Assembly: GCF_003987275.1 (NCBI RefSeq)
Contig: NZ_PIQF01000003.1
Span: 233,315 to 297,314, forward strand
DNA length: 64,000 bases
Direction: 5' to 3'
From: Idiomarina seosinensis
GTDB taxonomy: Bacteria > Pseudomonadota > Gammaproteobacteria > Enterobacterales > Alteromonadaceae
The notes below the pieces were generated by a model. That model made no database searches and was not told where the DNA came from. It saw nothing but the letters and a program-made list of their open reading frames with translations. Below are positions 1-10,532 of the stretch, piece by piece. How positions within the stretch are numbered: the first letter of the stretch is position 1; every line of letters starts with the position of its first letter. A program made the translations under genes and the position numbers.

Positions 1-1810
1 AACGCGCGAAGTGTTTTTCGCGGTGGTGGCAACCACAGCCGTGTTAGTGGCCGTGTTTGTGCCCATTGCCTTCTTACCATCAACCGCGGGTCGGCTATTC
101 CGAGAATTTGGTGGAGTACTTGCCGCCGCGGTAGTTATTTCGTCGTTCGTGGCGTTGTCGCTGGTTCCTGCGTTTACCGCAAAACTCCCCAAAGATGCCG
201 GCCGTAACAATATTTTTCGGCCTATTGGTAATTGGTTTAAGCGTGGCTATCAGCGCACGTTACATCGAGCTTTAAACTGGTCATGGGTAATCGTTGCGGC
301 TTCTTTAGTCGCAGCGGCAGGAGCCGGCTTTTTGTATGATCGCGTTGCGGCAGAACTATTACCGTCTGAAGACCGAGGCACCGTAAGAGTATTTTCACGC
401 GGCCCTGATGGTGTTGGTCTTAGCTTTATGGATCGTCAGACGCGACAGCTAGAAGATGTTCTTATTCCTTATCAGGAAGAAGGGGTGTTTGACTCCATCT
501 ATACAGTCGTTGGTCAGTGGGACGTTAATCTAAGCTTTATCACTGCCAATATGAAACCTTGGGAAGAACGTGATATTTCTCAGCAAGAAGTGATTGAAGA
601 AATTCGTGAACCGCTGTCCAAGATTCCTGGAGCGCCAGGTCGTGCCTTTGGCTCTAACTCATTAGACGTGCGCGGCGGCCAGGGCGGCGGTGCAGTGGAG
701 ATGGCGATAACCGGTGAAAACTATACCGAAATTTATCAAGCGGCGCAGGAATTCACCGCAGCTGCGGTAAAGCGCAACTCAAATTTGAGTAACCCGGATA
801 TTTCGTATCAGCCCACACAGCCACAATTGCGTTTTAAAATTGATCGTCGCCGAGCCGCTGAACTGGGGGTTGAGCTTAGTGATATATCAGCAACGTTAAG
901 AGCTGCAATAAACGGTGATGATGTTGCCGATCTGAATGTTGGTGACCAGCAGATCCCGGTTATCTTACAAACCCGCGCTGAAGCTATAAAGTCACCGCAG
1001 GATATGCAGAACTTATATGTATCCTCCAGAGACGGCGGTTTAGTGCCGATTTCTAGCGTAGCTGAAATCGTTGAAGAAGGAGTATCTGCAGAGCTTGAGC
1101 GACATGGACAACGTCGTGCCATCGAGGTTGAATTTGAAGTCCCCGAGGACTACCCGCTGTCTGAAGCTACTGATAGCCTTCGTAGCATTGCCCAGGAAAC
1201 TCTGCCCGACAGCATGGGACTGCTCTTCTTGGGCGAGGCGCAAACGTTTGAGGACACCAATCGCGAAGTGGCGATGACCTATATCTTAGCTTTCTTAATT
1301 GTGTTGCTGGTATTAGCGGCTCAGTTTGAGAGCGTGAACAGTGCGGTCGTGGTTATGTTGACGGTGCCGTTTGGTATTGCCGCTGCAATTTATGCGCTGT
1401 TCCTGACCGGGGTTTCACTTAACATCTATTCTCAGATTGGTCTGGTGATGTTGATTGGCCTGCTCGCTAAGAACTCAGTGCTATTGGTTGAGTTTGCTGA
1501 CCAGCTGCGTGATCGCGGCGAATCTGTGCGTGATGCGATTGAGAATGCCGCGTCGATTCGTTTGCGCCCCATCATGATGACATTGGTCTCGACTATACTG
1601 GGTGGTTTACCGCTTATTCTATCGAGTGGGGCAGGTGCCGAGGCACGTAATTCGATTGGTTGGGTTGTATTTGGCGGGCTTGGCTTAGCCACCGTCTTTA
1701 CGTTGTACCTGACGCCAGTACTGTACTTGTGGTTAGCACGCTTTACTAAACCACGGGCAGATGAATCAGCGCGCTTGGCGCAAGAACTTAGCGAAGCTGA
1801 AAATAACTAA
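1..1810 (+). CDS. RND multidrug efflux permease, C-terminal part (5' end outside window)
   Basis: This is the inner-membrane pump of a tripartite RND exporter of the HAE1/AcrB type. The reading frame is already open at base 2 (TREVFFAVVATT...), so the start lies upstream and about 602 residues are present out of the roughly 1,030 usual for the family. Seen here are the end of the first transmembrane half (VAVFVPIAFLPS), the second large periplasmic loop, and the last membrane helices. These include the AcrB-like IGLVMLIGLLAKNSVLLVEF, which keeps the TM10 lysine needed for proton coupling. The substrate cannot be read from the sequence. The stop overlaps the end of the convergent solute-binding protein gene by 23 bases. 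An adaptor gene would be expected to the left of the window. Confidence 0.93.
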   Translation, partial: TREVFFAVVATTAVLVAVFVPIAFLPSTAGRLFREFGGVLAAAVVISSFVALSLVPAFTAKLPKDAGRNNIFRPIGNWFKRGYQRTLHRALNWSWVIVAASLVAAAGAGFLYDRVAAELLPSEDRGTVRVFSRGPDGVGLSFMDRQTRQLEDVLIPYQEEGVFDSIYTVVGQWDVNLSFITANMKPWEERDISQQEVIEEIREPLSKIPGAPGRAFGSNSLDVRGGQGGGAVEMAITGENYTEIYQAAQEFTAAAVKRNSNLSNPDISYQPTQPQLRFKIDRRRAAELGVELSDISATLRAAINGDDVADLNVGDQQIPVILQTRAEAIKSPQDMQNLYVSSRDGGLVPISSVAEIVEEGVSAELERHGQRRAIEVEFEVPEDYPLSEATDSLRSIAQETLPDSMGLLFLGEAQTFEDTNREVAMTYILAFLIVLLVLAAQFESVNSAVVVMLTVPFGIAAAIYALFLTGVSLNIYSQIGLVMLIGLLAKNSVLLVEFADQLRDRGESVRDAIENAASIRLRPIMMTLVSTILGGLPLILSSGAGAEARNSIGWVVFGGLGLATVFTLYLTPVLYLWLARFTKPRADESARLAQELSEAENN

Positions 1811-2555
1811 GATCATTTTCCGGTGGGGTAATATCCCACCGCTTTTTTAATGTCGATAATGTGCCATTTTGCTCGAGTTCGGCTAATGCTTTTTCCAGTC
1901 GCTCGAGCAATGCCTGGTTACCCTTACTGACTGCCATAGCGACGGGGGTTGAGTCGTTTGGCTGCCATAATATATCCAGTTTAATGCCATGCTGTTCCGC
2001 TAAGTAAAAAGCCACTCTGGAAGGCATAATAACGGCTTCAACTTCGCCCACTGCGAGTTGCGCCATCGCCTGTCTCTTAGAGTCTGCCTGCTCGATACGA
2101 ATGGCGTCACGTAGCCCTAAATCTTTTAAATGCAGCTCGAGTGCTGAATGACGATCGCCACTGATTCGTTTCCCAATAAGCTGACGTACAGTCGTTATCT
2201 GAGTATTGCTGCGAAGAATAAACAGACTTGTCTGGCGCCTGTAGTAAGGTGTTGTGAAATCAAAATATTGACGACGGATATCGGTCGCCTCCATTCCGAT
2301 AGCGACATCTAATTCGCCGTATCTGAGTAAACTGACGACATTGTCCCAGTCGTACTGAGTTAAATCGATATTTTCGTCAAGTTGATCAGAAATAGCCTCA
2401 ATAACCGCTACATCGAAGCCAGACAGTTCACCTTCATGTTTAAACTGGTAGGGAGGATAACCTGTCGCCATACCTGCTTTTATATCGGCAGTCGCCGTGG
2501 TTGAGAAAGAGCAAATTACTAAACCAACCGCTGCAAGCTGCTTGAGGGTAGTCAT
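1788..2555 (-). CDS. Periplasmic solute-binding protein, family 3 (amino-acid type)
   Basis: 255 residues with a cleavable signal peptide (MTTLKQLAAVGLVICSFSTTATA) followed by an SBP_bac_3 fold: GYPPYQFKHEGELSGFDVAVIEAI near the start and a typical DVAIGMEATDIRRQYFDFTTPYY segment. Members bind polar amino acids or similar small ligands in the periplasm. No ABC permease or ATPase gene lies nearby, so it may deliver a ligand to a sensor or to a transporter coded elsewhere. Its ATG overlaps the stop of the TerB-like gene by 4 bases, which indicates cotranscription with that gene and the upstream kinase. That shared operon suggests a signalling role (inference). Confidence 0.85.
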   Translation of the reverse strand: MTTLKQLAAVGLVICSFSTTATADIKAGMATGYPPYQFKHEGELSGFDVAVIEAISDQLDENIDLTQYDWDNVVSLLRYGELDVAIGMEATDIRRQYFDFTTPYYRRQTSLFILRSNTQITTVRQLIGKRISGDRHSALELHLKDLGLRDAIRIEQADSKRQAMAQLAVGEVEAVIMPSRVAFYLAEQHGIKLDILWQPNDSTPVAMAVSKGNQALLERLEKALAELEQNGTLSTLKKRWDITPPENDLSYFQLR

Positions 2556-3013
2556 AAATTTTCTGTGACCTTAAGTTTGGTCTTAATATAATCCGCATGA
2601 GAAATATAAAGCAAGTCAGACAACTTCCTTAGCATGCTCTCTTCATGTGGGTCGAGCTTACTATCAGCATAGGCAAGCCGCCATAGATTTTCCAGTAAAT
2701 CGACTTTTACCTGATAATCTAAGTCTTTGAGAGGATAGGTGAAATGCTGCAATGAAGCGGCTTCTTTAACTTCTGCAACGGCTTGTTTAAGCGCTGCTTG
2801 GGCTTGCGGTTCGGTTAGTTGATAGTCGTTAGACAACTCGTCCAGCAAGTGTCTTTCTTCATCCGCAGAAAAATCACCATCAGCCAGTGCGATTTCGGTC
2901 ATCAGGATCAAACTAAGCCCTTGCTCAGCGCTTAAATTATCGATGGGTTTTAGTGAAGGCTGTTGTTGCGGTGTTAAGCTCTGCTGCATTAGCTGTTGTA
3001 ATTTTTTTAGCAT
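2552..3013 (-). CDS. TerB-like tellurite-resistance-family protein
   Basis: 153 residues, all helical in appearance. The acidic helix-turn pairs LMTEIALADGDFSADEERHLLDEL and LAYADSKLDPHEESMLRKLSDLL are typical of the TerB/DjlA-like fold that binds metal in an acidic pocket. Family members often sit beside membrane or signalling proteins, and their exact function is poorly known. It has no signal peptide, so it is expected in the cytoplasm. It lies 8 bases after the histidine kinase gene and overlaps the solute-binding protein gene, so the three form one operon. No other ter genes are present, so tellurite resistance should not be assumed. Confidence 0.75.
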   Translation of the reverse strand: MLKKLQQLMQQSLTPQQQPSLKPIDNLSAEQGLSLILMTEIALADGDFSADEERHLLDELSNDYQLTEPQAQAALKQAVAEVKEAASLQHFTYPLKDLDYQVKVDLLENLWRLAYADSKLDPHEESMLRKLSDLLYISHADYIKTKLKVTENL

Positions 3014-3021
3014 AGGTCCTG

Positions 3022-4395
3022 TTACGTCTTGTGTTGGTCTAAATTCGGCAGTAATAAAATAAACTCACTGCCCTTGCTCAGCTCTGATTTGACGTCAATT
3101 TCGCCTTTGAGTTTCCGGACTACTAAATTATAAACGATCGAAAGCCCGAGGCCGGATCCCCCACTGTCACGCGCGGTGGTATAAAAGGGCTCAAATATAC
3201 TATTCAGCGTATCTTTGTCCATACCACGACCGTTATCGGTAAAACGTATAATCGCGCCATCTTCGTGTGGTTCAATGATAATGGTTATCTGATGGTTTTC
3301 GTCAGGTTGAAGAAAAGCGTGATCGTGACAGTTGCTGACGAGATTGGTAATGATTTGCGCCAATGCGCCTTGATAGGTTCTGATGCTAACGTCGGCTTTT
3401 GCATCAATATTGATACTTACCTTTTTCTTTTTAACCATCGGTTTAAGACTAATGACTAGCGCATTCAAATAGTCCGTGAGTTGGCAGTTAACTAACTCAA
3501 AACTGGATTGGTCAACCGCTGTTTTTTTGAAGTTTTGAATCAGTGTCGCTGCTCGCTCCAGGTTACTGCTAAGTAGTGTATAAGCGTCGAGCGTTTCATC
3601 GATAAAATTGGTCAGTTGCTTGCGCGAAATGTTGCCGTCGACAAACGATTTCTGCAGTTTTTTCAGTCGGTGCTCACAGTGTGTGGTTGCGGTTACCGCA
3701 ATACCTAAAGGAGTATTGACCTCATGCGCAACGCCGGCAACCAGCTTACCCAGAGCTGCCATTTTTTCCGTTTCGACCAAGCGATCCTGTGCCTGCTTAA
3801 AGTTATCCAGCGCGTTTTGTAAAGACTCGGTACGTTGCTCAACAATTTCTTCCAGCTGTTCATTCTGACGGATTAGTAGTTGTTCGAATTTATGTCGCTC
3901 GGCGGCGCTCATTGCGCGACCATAAATATCCGCCAAAATACCGACAAAAGCCACTTCGTCAGAGGTCCACTTGCGGTCAGCCTGGCGGCTTTCACAACAA
4001 ATAACACCTACCATTTTTCCCTTATGCCGTAATGGCGCATCCAGCATTGCTACGATGCCTAAGGGTTGCATGTATTCTGTTAGTTCGTGGGTAGCTAGGT
4101 GAGAACGAGCATTGTTAGCAATGATGATGCGTTCGGTTCTTAGTGCAGCGAAATAGTCCGGATAGTCCTGCTCAGCAATCGATAGTTGTTTTTTCAGCGC
4201 GGATTTTTCATCCAGAACCATTTCGGTGTGCAGCTTGGTGCTGTCATTTTTATACAACCACACGCCAACCCGGGTGATCTCCAGTCCGTCCATGGCTGCG
4301 TTTAGAATTTTTAGCGTGGCCTTATCTAGCTGCCCGTCGTCAATTTCCGGCGATTTGGAAACATCGAGTAAAATGTTTTCGAGTCGTTCAAGCAT
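3022..4395 (-). CDS. Cytoplasmic GAF-domain sensor histidine kinase
   Basis: 457 residues without signal peptide or membrane helices. A GAF domain covers about 25-170, a coiled coil about 170-210, then a HisKA-type dimerisation helix with His224 in the box GKLVAGVAHEVNTPLG. The ATPase domain shows an N box (LVSNCHDHAF), a GRGMD G1 box and GGSGLGLSIVYNLV. The kinase should autophosphorylate in answer to a small ligand or redox cue read by GAF. No response regulator is coded next to it: the following genes are a TerB-like protein and a periplasmic binding protein. Its partner regulator must be elsewhere. Confidence 0.88.
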   Translation of the reverse strand: MLERLENILLDVSKSPEIDDGQLDKATLKILNAAMDGLEITRVGVWLYKNDSTKLHTEMVLDEKSALKKQLSIAEQDYPDYFAALRTERIIIANNARSHLATHELTEYMQPLGIVAMLDAPLRHKGKMVGVICCESRQADRKWTSDEVAFVGILADIYGRAMSAAERHKFEQLLIRQNEQLEEIVEQRTESLQNALDNFKQAQDRLVETEKMAALGKLVAGVAHEVNTPLGIAVTATTHCEHRLKKLQKSFVDGNISRKQLTNFIDETLDAYTLLSSNLERAATLIQNFKKTAVDQSSFELVNCQLTDYLNALVISLKPMVKKKKVSINIDAKADVSIRTYQGALAQIITNLVSNCHDHAFLQPDENHQITIIIEPHEDGAIIRFTDNGRGMDKDTLNSIFEPFYTTARDSGGSGLGLSIVYNLVVRKLKGEIDVKSELSKGSEFILLLPNLDQHKT

Positions 4396-4546
4396 TTACT
4401 ACGTCCGTTGTTAACTTAATGTTTACTATACATCAGTTGTTTTGCATGTCCATTTACCGCGGTTAGCTGCGCGTCGAACGATCGGCACTAGACAAACCGT
4501 TGCTTTCGTTTTACAACCGGGTAAACCCTAAATAAAAGTGATAATA

Positions 4547-7500
4547 ATGAAAAAGACATTACTCTCTGTTGCTGTGGCGTCGTTGTTTGCCACCAGCGCT
4601 GTTGCTCAACAAGAAGGTTCCGATAGCTGGAATGTGGAACAACCTAAAGGCGTGTTCGATTCCGTTGATATCAGTGTTAACTCCGGCACCTGGATGAACG
4701 TCGATTTAAGCCCTGATGGAAAAACTATCGTTTTTGATTTGCTGGGCGACGTTTATCGTATGCCTGCCGATGGCGGTACTGCGGAAAAGCTAACCAGTGA
4801 TATTGCCTGGCAAATGCAGCCCGTGTTTTCTCCGGATGGTTCACAAATAGCCTTTACCTCGGATCAGGGCGGTGGCGATAATATTTGGGTGATGGATGCC
4901 GATGGCAGCAATCAACGCCCGGTTACTGAAGAAACCTTCCGCTTGTTAAATAGTCCTGCCTGGTCTCCCAATGGTGAGTTTATTGTTGCCCGTAAGCATT
5001 ACACGGCAACCCGCTCACTGGGTGCCGGTGAGGTCTGGATGTATCACGTCAGTGGCGGCACAGGTGTGCAGTTAACGGAGCGGCCTAATGACCAGAAAGA
5101 TTTAGGAGAGCCAGCATTTTCACCTGACGGAAAATATATCTATTTTTCTCAGGATGACACCCCAGGTAAGACCTTTCATTACAGCAAAGATTCCTTAGAA
5201 GGGATCTATGAAATTAAGCGCTTCGAGCGTGAGACCGGCGACATTGAAACGCTAATTGGTGGCGCTGGTGGTGCCATTCGCCCAACGCCATCGCCAGATG
5301 GCCGCTACCTTGCTTACATTAAACGCGAAGACTTTAATAGTGTGCTTTACCTACTGGACTTAAAAACTGGTGAGCATAAACGCGTTTATAAAAACATGGA
5401 ACGCGACATGCAGGAAACCTGGGCTATCCATGGTGTGTATCCAAAAATGGACTGGACGCCGCACAGTGAAGAATTAGTGTTCTGGGCTGGTGGGCATATT
5501 CAGCGTTTAAACATTGAGTCGGGCAATGCTCGCATCGTGCCGTTTAAAGTGGAAACCACCAAACAAGTACAGAAACCACTGCGGTTTGAACAAGATATCG
5601 ATAATGACTCTTTTGATGTAAAAATGCTGCGGATGACGCAGGTATCACCCGACGGTAGTGAGGTGATTTATCAAGCTTTAGGGCATATCTATCGTAAGCA
5701 GTTACCAGACGGCAAGGTCGAACGACTCACCTCAGCCGAACATTTTGAGCTGTATCCAAGCTATTCGCGCGACGGCGATAAGTTGGTTTACGTGACCTGG
5801 GACGACCAACAGTTAGGCCAGGTTATTGTTCGTGATCTGGAAAGTGGCGAAGAAACTCAGCTAGAAACCGGCGGTGGCACCTTTGTTGAGCCAACGTTCT
5901 CGCCCGACGGCCAGTCGGTTGTTTATCGCAAAGTCGATGGCGGTTATATCACCAGTGATAAATACGGGTTAGACACTGGGGTTTACCAAATTGATGTTGG
6001 TGGGGGGGAGCCGCAAAAAGTTTCTGATAGTGGTTGGCTACCACAATTTGGCGCTCGTAACGATCGCTTATACCTAATGACTCCGGGCGAAAAGCCAACA
6101 CTCAGCGTTGTTGACCTGGAAACGCGACAAGCTCGGCCTTTGTATCAATCGGAATTAGCGACAGAGTTCAGAGTGTCGCCCGATGGTAAACAATTAGCCT
6201 TTGCCGAGCGCTTTAAAGTATTTGTAACGCCGTTGGTAGAACGCGGCGAAGTGATCAATGTGGGCCCGGGTGATCAGCAAATGCCAGTACGACAGTTATC
6301 AGTCCGTGCCGGTGAAAGCTTATCGTGGACAGCTAATAGCTCACAAATATACTGGACGTTGGGGCCGGAGCTTTACCATACGGATGTCAGCGGGGCGTTT
6401 AATGCCAATGTTGACGAGCAAACACTGCAAGCCGATAGCGGCATCAATATTGGCTTTGACCAGCCAGCAATGGTGCCGGATACGACGGTTGCCTTTGTCG
6501 GTGGACAAGTCATTACCATGGAAGGCGATAAGGTTATCGAGAACGGTACCGTTGTGGTTGAAAACAACCGCATTGTTGCTGTCGGTACCGTCGACGAAGT
6601 GCAGGTGCCGGAGGGCGCCGAAGTTATCGATACCAGCGGTAAAACCATCATGCCGGGACTGTTTGATGCACACGCTCACGGTGCTCAGGGGGACGACGAA
6701 ATTATCCCTGAACAAAACTGGGGGCAATATGCCAACCTGGCGTTTGGGGTAACCAGTATTCATGATCCTTCCAATGACACCACTGAGTTTTTTGCCGCAT
6801 CAGAAATGCAAAAAGCGGGGTTAATAGCAGCGCCACGGTTATATTCGACCGGCACTATTCTGTACGGGGCTCATGGGCCGGGGTATACCTCGCATGTTGA
6901 TAGCCTGGAAGACGCTAAGTTCCATCTACAACGATTAAAGAAAGTCGGTGCATTCTCGGTTAAAAGTTATAACCAGCCTCGCCGAAATCAACGGCAACAA
7001 GTGGTTGAAGCCGGTCGCGAGTTAGAGATGATGGTAGTGCCGGAAGGTGGTTCGCTATTGCAACATAACCTGACCATGGTAATGGATGGCCACACCACGG
7101 TAGAGCATTCACTGCCGGTTGCCAGTATCTATGATGATATCCGCCAGCTATGGTCGCAAACAGATGTGGCTTACACGCCAACCCTGGGGGTCGCTTATGG
7201 CGGTATCTGGGGTGAAAACTATTGGTATGCAGAAACTGATGTCTGGAAACATCCTAAGTTGTCTCGCTATGTGCCGCAGGATTTTTTAGTCGGCAAGGCT
7301 ATGCGTCGCGAAAAAGCTCCGCACAATCACTACAACCACTTTAACAACGCCGAAGTGGCTACCGAGTTACAAGGCTTGGGAGTTGATGTGTTGTCCGGCG
7401 CTCATGGCCAGCGCGAAGGCCTGGCTCAGCACTGGGAAATATGGATGATGGCACAAGGGGGGATGGAACCGTTGCAGGCATTGCGCACGGCAACTATCGC

Positions 7501-7717
7501 GCCTGCCGAAGTGTTTGGCATGGACCATCAAGTCGGTTCACTTAAAGAGGGTAAGCTGGCGGATATTATTGTTATTGACGGTAACCCGCTAGCTGATATC
7601 CGTGACACCGATAAAGTTACGCATACCATGGTTAATGGCGTGCTATACGACGCCAACACCATGGATCGGTTATTACCTGAGCCTAAACAACGAGAGCCGT
7701 TTTTCTGGGAAAAGTAA
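4547..7717 (+). CDS. Secreted TolB-like propeller / amidohydrolase fusion
   Basis: 1,056 residues from the ATG at 4547. An in-frame GTG lies 9 bases earlier, but the signal peptide MKKTLLSVAVASLFATSAVAQQ begins at 4547. Residues about 40-600 hold many SPDGxxI/V-F blades of a PD40/TolB beta-propeller. Residues about 640-1050 form an amidohydrolase of the imidazolonepropionase/prolidase-like group. Metal-site candidates are MPGLFDAHAH (HxH), FSVKSYNQ (a lysine that may be carbamylated), HTTVEHSLP and LSGAHGQ. Such fusions are exported hydrolases, probably acting on peptides or cyclic amides, but the substrate is unknown. The gene is monocistronic and ends 7 bases before the convergent LysR gene. 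Confidence 0.88.
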   Translation: MKKTLLSVAVASLFATSAVAQQEGSDSWNVEQPKGVFDSVDISVNSGTWMNVDLSPDGKTIVFDLLGDVYRMPADGGTAEKLTSDIAWQMQPVFSPDGSQIAFTSDQGGGDNIWVMDADGSNQRPVTEETFRLLNSPAWSPNGEFIVARKHYTATRSLGAGEVWMYHVSGGTGVQLTERPNDQKDLGEPAFSPDGKYIYFSQDDTPGKTFHYSKDSLEGIYEIKRFERETGDIETLIGGAGGAIRPTPSPDGRYLAYIKREDFNSVLYLLDLKTGEHKRVYKNMERDMQETWAIHGVYPKMDWTPHSEELVFWAGGHIQRLNIESGNARIVPFKVETTKQVQKPLRFEQDIDNDSFDVKMLRMTQVSPDGSEVIYQALGHIYRKQLPDGKVERLTSAEHFELYPSYSRDGDKLVYVTWDDQQLGQVIVRDLESGEETQLETGGGTFVEPTFSPDGQSVVYRKVDGGYITSDKYGLDTGVYQIDVGGGEPQKVSDSGWLPQFGARNDRLYLMTPGEKPTLSVVDLETRQARPLYQSELATEFRVSPDGKQLAFAERFKVFVTPLVERGEVINVGPGDQQMPVRQLSVRAGESLSWTANSSQIYWTLGPELYHTDVSGAFNANVDEQTLQADSGINIGFDQPAMVPDTTVAFVGGQVITMEGDKVIENGTVVVENNRIVAVGTVDEVQVPEGAEVIDTSGKTIMPGLFDAHAHGAQGDDEIIPEQNWGQYANLAFGVTSIHDPSNDTTEFFAASEMQKAGLIAAPRLYSTGTILYGAHGPGYTSHVDSLEDAKFHLQRLKKVGAFSVKSYNQPRRNQRQQVVEAGRELEMMVVPEGGSLLQHNLTMVMDGHTTVEHSLPVASIYDDIRQLWSQTDVAYTPTLGVAYGGIWGENYWYAETDVWKHPKLSRYVPQDFLVGKAMRREKAPHNHYNHFNNAEVATELQGLGVDVLSGAHGQREGLAQHWEIWMMAQGGMEPLQALRTATIAPAEVFGMDHQVGSLKEGKLADIIVIDGNPLADIRDTDKVTHTMVNGVLYDANTMDRLLPEPKQREPFFWEK

Positions 7718-7724
7718 CCCTGGA

Positions 7725-8663
7725 TTAAGCCTCGGCTGCCGCTGTATCCGCTACAATTTGGCGGAACCAGCGGTGGCCAGCATCGTGCTGTAACAAGGGA
7801 CTCCAAATCATGGTCAGGGTAAGGCCGGGAATTTCAAACGGCGGCTGTTTCATTACCAGGTAGTCGTCGTCTTGATATAGTGACGCAGCTCGAGTTGGTA
7901 GTGTTGCAATCAGGCCTTGTCGTGCCAGGTACATAGCTACGTGGTAGTTACGGGTAAATACTTTTATGTGACGGCGGCACCCTAACTTGTCCAAAGCTTC
8001 GTCGACCCAGCCCAGTTTTTGCACGTCGTGCGGATCCATCCCGACACCCACACCAAATCCAGTTTTACTGACCCAGACATGCTCAGCTTTAAGGTATTCA
8101 TCAAGCGTGTAGCTGGCCAGTAGCGGGTGATCTTTGTGAACCAGACAGGAAAACTGATCCTGCCAAAGGACTTTTTGATGAAACGATTGTGGCAGCTTTT
8201 CGAAGCGGTTGATGGCTAAATCCACTTTACCGTTCTCAACGTCATGAAAACTGATGTCACTCGGTGTCATGATATCTAGAGAAACGTGCGGAGCTTGTTC
8301 GTCCAGAGCTTCTAACAACCTTGGCATTAGCGTGGAAGCGGCATAATCTGAGGCCATAATTCGGAATACCCGGTCACTGGTAGCGGCTTCAAATTCACGC
8401 ACTGGCTGAATCATCTCTTCGACTGAGTACAGCACGCCACGCAACGACTCCTGCATATCCAGCGCCCGTTGAGTTGGCATCATGCCTTCACTGGTTCTGA
8501 CTAAAATGGGGTCATTGAGTAGGTTACGTAAACGCTTAAGACCGTTACTCATAGCTGGCTGTGTTATGTTCAGCTGAGCCGCTGCACGGGTCACATTTCG
8601 TTCTCTTAGTAACACGTCCAAATAAACCAAGAGGTTTAGATCGATATCTTTTATTGTGTTCAT
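7725..8663 (-). CDS. LysR-family transcriptional regulator
   Basis: 312 residues from the ATG at 8663; a longer in-frame start at 8687 is possible but MNTIKDIDLNLLVYLDVLLRERNVTRAAAQLNITQPAMSNGL is the classical LysR beginning. The winged helix-turn-helix covers about 1-65 and the periplasmic-binding-like effector domain about 90-300. The LNLL...LLRERNVTRAA style resembles the NodD/SyrM-like subgroup. It converges on the amidohydrolase gene and points away from aceK. Its own target promoter is not evident, and the 160 bases between it and aceK could hold sites for both. Confidence 0.9.
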   Translation of the reverse strand: MNTIKDIDLNLLVYLDVLLRERNVTRAAAQLNITQPAMSNGLKRLRNLLNDPILVRTSEGMMPTQRALDMQESLRGVLYSVEEMIQPVREFEAATSDRVFRIMASDYAASTLMPRLLEALDEQAPHVSLDIMTPSDISFHDVENGKVDLAINRFEKLPQSFHQKVLWQDQFSCLVHKDHPLLASYTLDEYLKAEHVWVSKTGFGVGVGMDPHDVQKLGWVDEALDKLGCRRHIKVFTRNYHVAMYLARQGLIATLPTRAASLYQDDDYLVMKQPPFEIPGLTLTMIWSPLLQHDAGHRWFRQIVADTAAAEA

Positions 8664-8825
8664 CGGGCCGCCTAATCGATATGGCAAAATACGGACAATA
8701 GAAATAATGTATCGGGATTATAAACGCTGTGAATAGTTAATAAAAGTAGTGGTCGCGTAAAACCATTGTATGTTGGTGTCGCTAACCGCTATGGTAGGGC
8801 ATAAAGCGTATAAAAAGGACGTAAC

Positions 8826-10532
8826 TTGGCGGTCGACAGTAATTATTTAGCGCAGAAAATTTTACAAGGTTTTCATTGCCATTATGATCGGTTTCAACGG
8901 CTGACAAAAGGCGCGCGTTCGCGGTTTTTAAAGCGTCAGTGGCAGCAGGTTATCGAAGCTTCTGCCGAGCGAATCTCGTATTACGACCGTCAGGTAAAAG
9001 AAACCAGTGCCAGTATTCAAAGGGCAGTGGGTCAACAGTTTGAGGAACAGCTGTGGTTGGCTACTCGCCAGCGTTATCGCTCATTGTTAAAGTTTCATCC
9101 CCAGGCTGAGCTGGCCGAGACCTTTTACAATTCGGTATTTTGCCGCGCGTTTGAACGCCGCTATTTTCATAACGACTTTATTTTTGTCGAAACCATGCTG
9201 GAAAGCCATATACCGGTGTCTGTACAAAGCCAGTATCACAGCTACTTTCCGGTAAAAGGCGGACTGCCAAAAATTTTGTCACAGCTGTTTTTAGATATTG
9301 GCTTAAACGGTGAATTCGAAAACTTTGAGAACGATCTGGAGCAGCTGCGCGATGCCTTTTTGCAGCGTTCACAGGAAACTGAAATCGAACCGCACGACAT
9401 TCGCATCGATGTTCTGAGCTCGCCCTTTTTCCGCAATAAAGCAGCTTATATTGTTGGCAGAATAGTGACAGAACAGTATCACTATCCGTTTATTGTGCCG
9501 GTGCTGGTTAACAGTCACGGTAAGCTGTATGTCGATGCCTTTATTACCAATTCTAACCGGATGGCGACGATATTCGGCTTTGCCCGCTCTTATTTTATGG
9601 TACAGACCGAAGCGCCGTCGGCATTAGTGCGTTTTTTAAAAGATTTAATGCCACATAAAACGTTGGCAGAACTGTACGCCTCGATCGGGTTTCATAAACA
9701 GGGAAAAACCGAGTTTTATCGGGACTTTTTGCATCACTTGCGGCGTACCGATGATCAGTTAGCGGCGGCTGCAGGGGTTAAAGGTATGGTGATGACGGTG
9801 TTTACCTTACCGTCGTTTCCGTACGTTTTTAAAGTGATTAAGGATACCCTGGGCTCCACCAAAACCTTTAGCCGACAGACCGTTATCGACCGTTACCGCA
9901 TGGTAAAACGCCACGACCGGGTTGGGCGCATGGCTGACACTTTGGAATTTGCTGACGTTGCTATTCCGTTGGATCGCATTGCTGCGGACTTGTTAGATGA
10001 GTTACAGGCAACGGTAGGCGGATCGATTCAGGTAGAAGATAAAACGCTGGTTATTAAGCAGCTGTTCGTTGAACGGCGGATGACACCACTGAACCTCTTT
10101 CTTGAATATGCTAGCGATGAAGAGGTGGATGCAGCAATGGACGATTACGGCCGGGCGATTAAGGAGATGATCGCGGCCAATATATTCCCGGGCGATATGC
10201 TGCTTAAGAACTTTGGGGTCACCCGACACAAGCGAATTGTATTTTATGATTACGACGAAGTGCGCTATTTAACCGACATGAATTTTCGAGCGTTGCCGCC
10301 AATTGACCAGTATTCAGACGTAGACGTGTCGTCGGCACCGGATGATGTGTTTCCGCAGCAGCTCGGGCAGTTTGCTGTGCCACAGCCGCGCTACCGGGAA
10401 AAACTGTTAAAGCATCACCCTGAATTGATTGATCCTAAATACTGGCAAAGAACGCAAAAACACATCCGCGAGGGGTCCCTGACGGATGTGTTTCCTTATG
10501 CTGAACAGCTAAGGTTTACGCGGAGGTTTTAA
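8826..10532 (+). CDS. aceK: Isocitrate dehydrogenase kinase/phosphatase
   Basis: 568 residues, close to the usual AceK length. The protein phosphorylates isocitrate dehydrogenase to push isocitrate into the glyoxylate shunt, and removes the phosphate when the TCA cycle must run. The N-terminal regulatory half is followed by a kinase-like half with [10 protein letters not shown] (ATP-binding Lys), [14 protein letters not shown] and the catalytic segment [22 protein letters not shown]. The start is a TTG with AAGGA at 8815-8819, 6 bases ahead. Unlike the enterobacterial aceBAK operon, this gene is on the opposite strand and its last 17 bases overlap the end of aceA. Confidence 0.96.
   Translation: MAVDSNYLAQKILQGFHCHYDRFQRLTKGARSRFLKRQWQQVIEASAERISYYDRQVKETSASIQRAVGQQFEEQLWLATRQRYRSLLKFHPQAELAETFYNSVFCRAFERRYFHNDFIFVETMLESHIPVSVQSQYHSYFPVKGGLPKILSQLFLDIGLNGEFENFENDLEQLRDAFLQRSQETEIEPHDIRIDVLSSPFFRNKAAYIVGRIVTEQYHYPFIVPVLVNSHGKLYVDAFITNSNRMATIFGFARSYFMVQTEAPSALVRFLKDLMPHKTLAELYASIGFHKQGKTEFYRDFLHHLRRTDDQLAAAAGVKGMVMTVFTLPSFPYVFKVIKDTLGSTKTFSRQTVIDRYRMVKRHDRVGRMADTLEFADVAIPLDRIAADLLDELQATVGGSIQVEDKTLVIKQLFVERRMTPLNLFLEYASDEEVDAAMDDYGRAIKEMIAANIFPGDMLLKNFGVTRHKRIVFYDYDEVRYLTDMNFRALPPIDQYSDVDVSSAPDDVFPQQLGQFAVPQPRYREKLLKHHPELIDPKYWQRTQKHIREGSLTDVFPYAEQLRFTRRF

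Noticed and set aside
6341-6763. Minus-strand 140-residue frame inside the amidohydrolase gene
   Set aside because: A shadow of the coding strand with no domain of its own.
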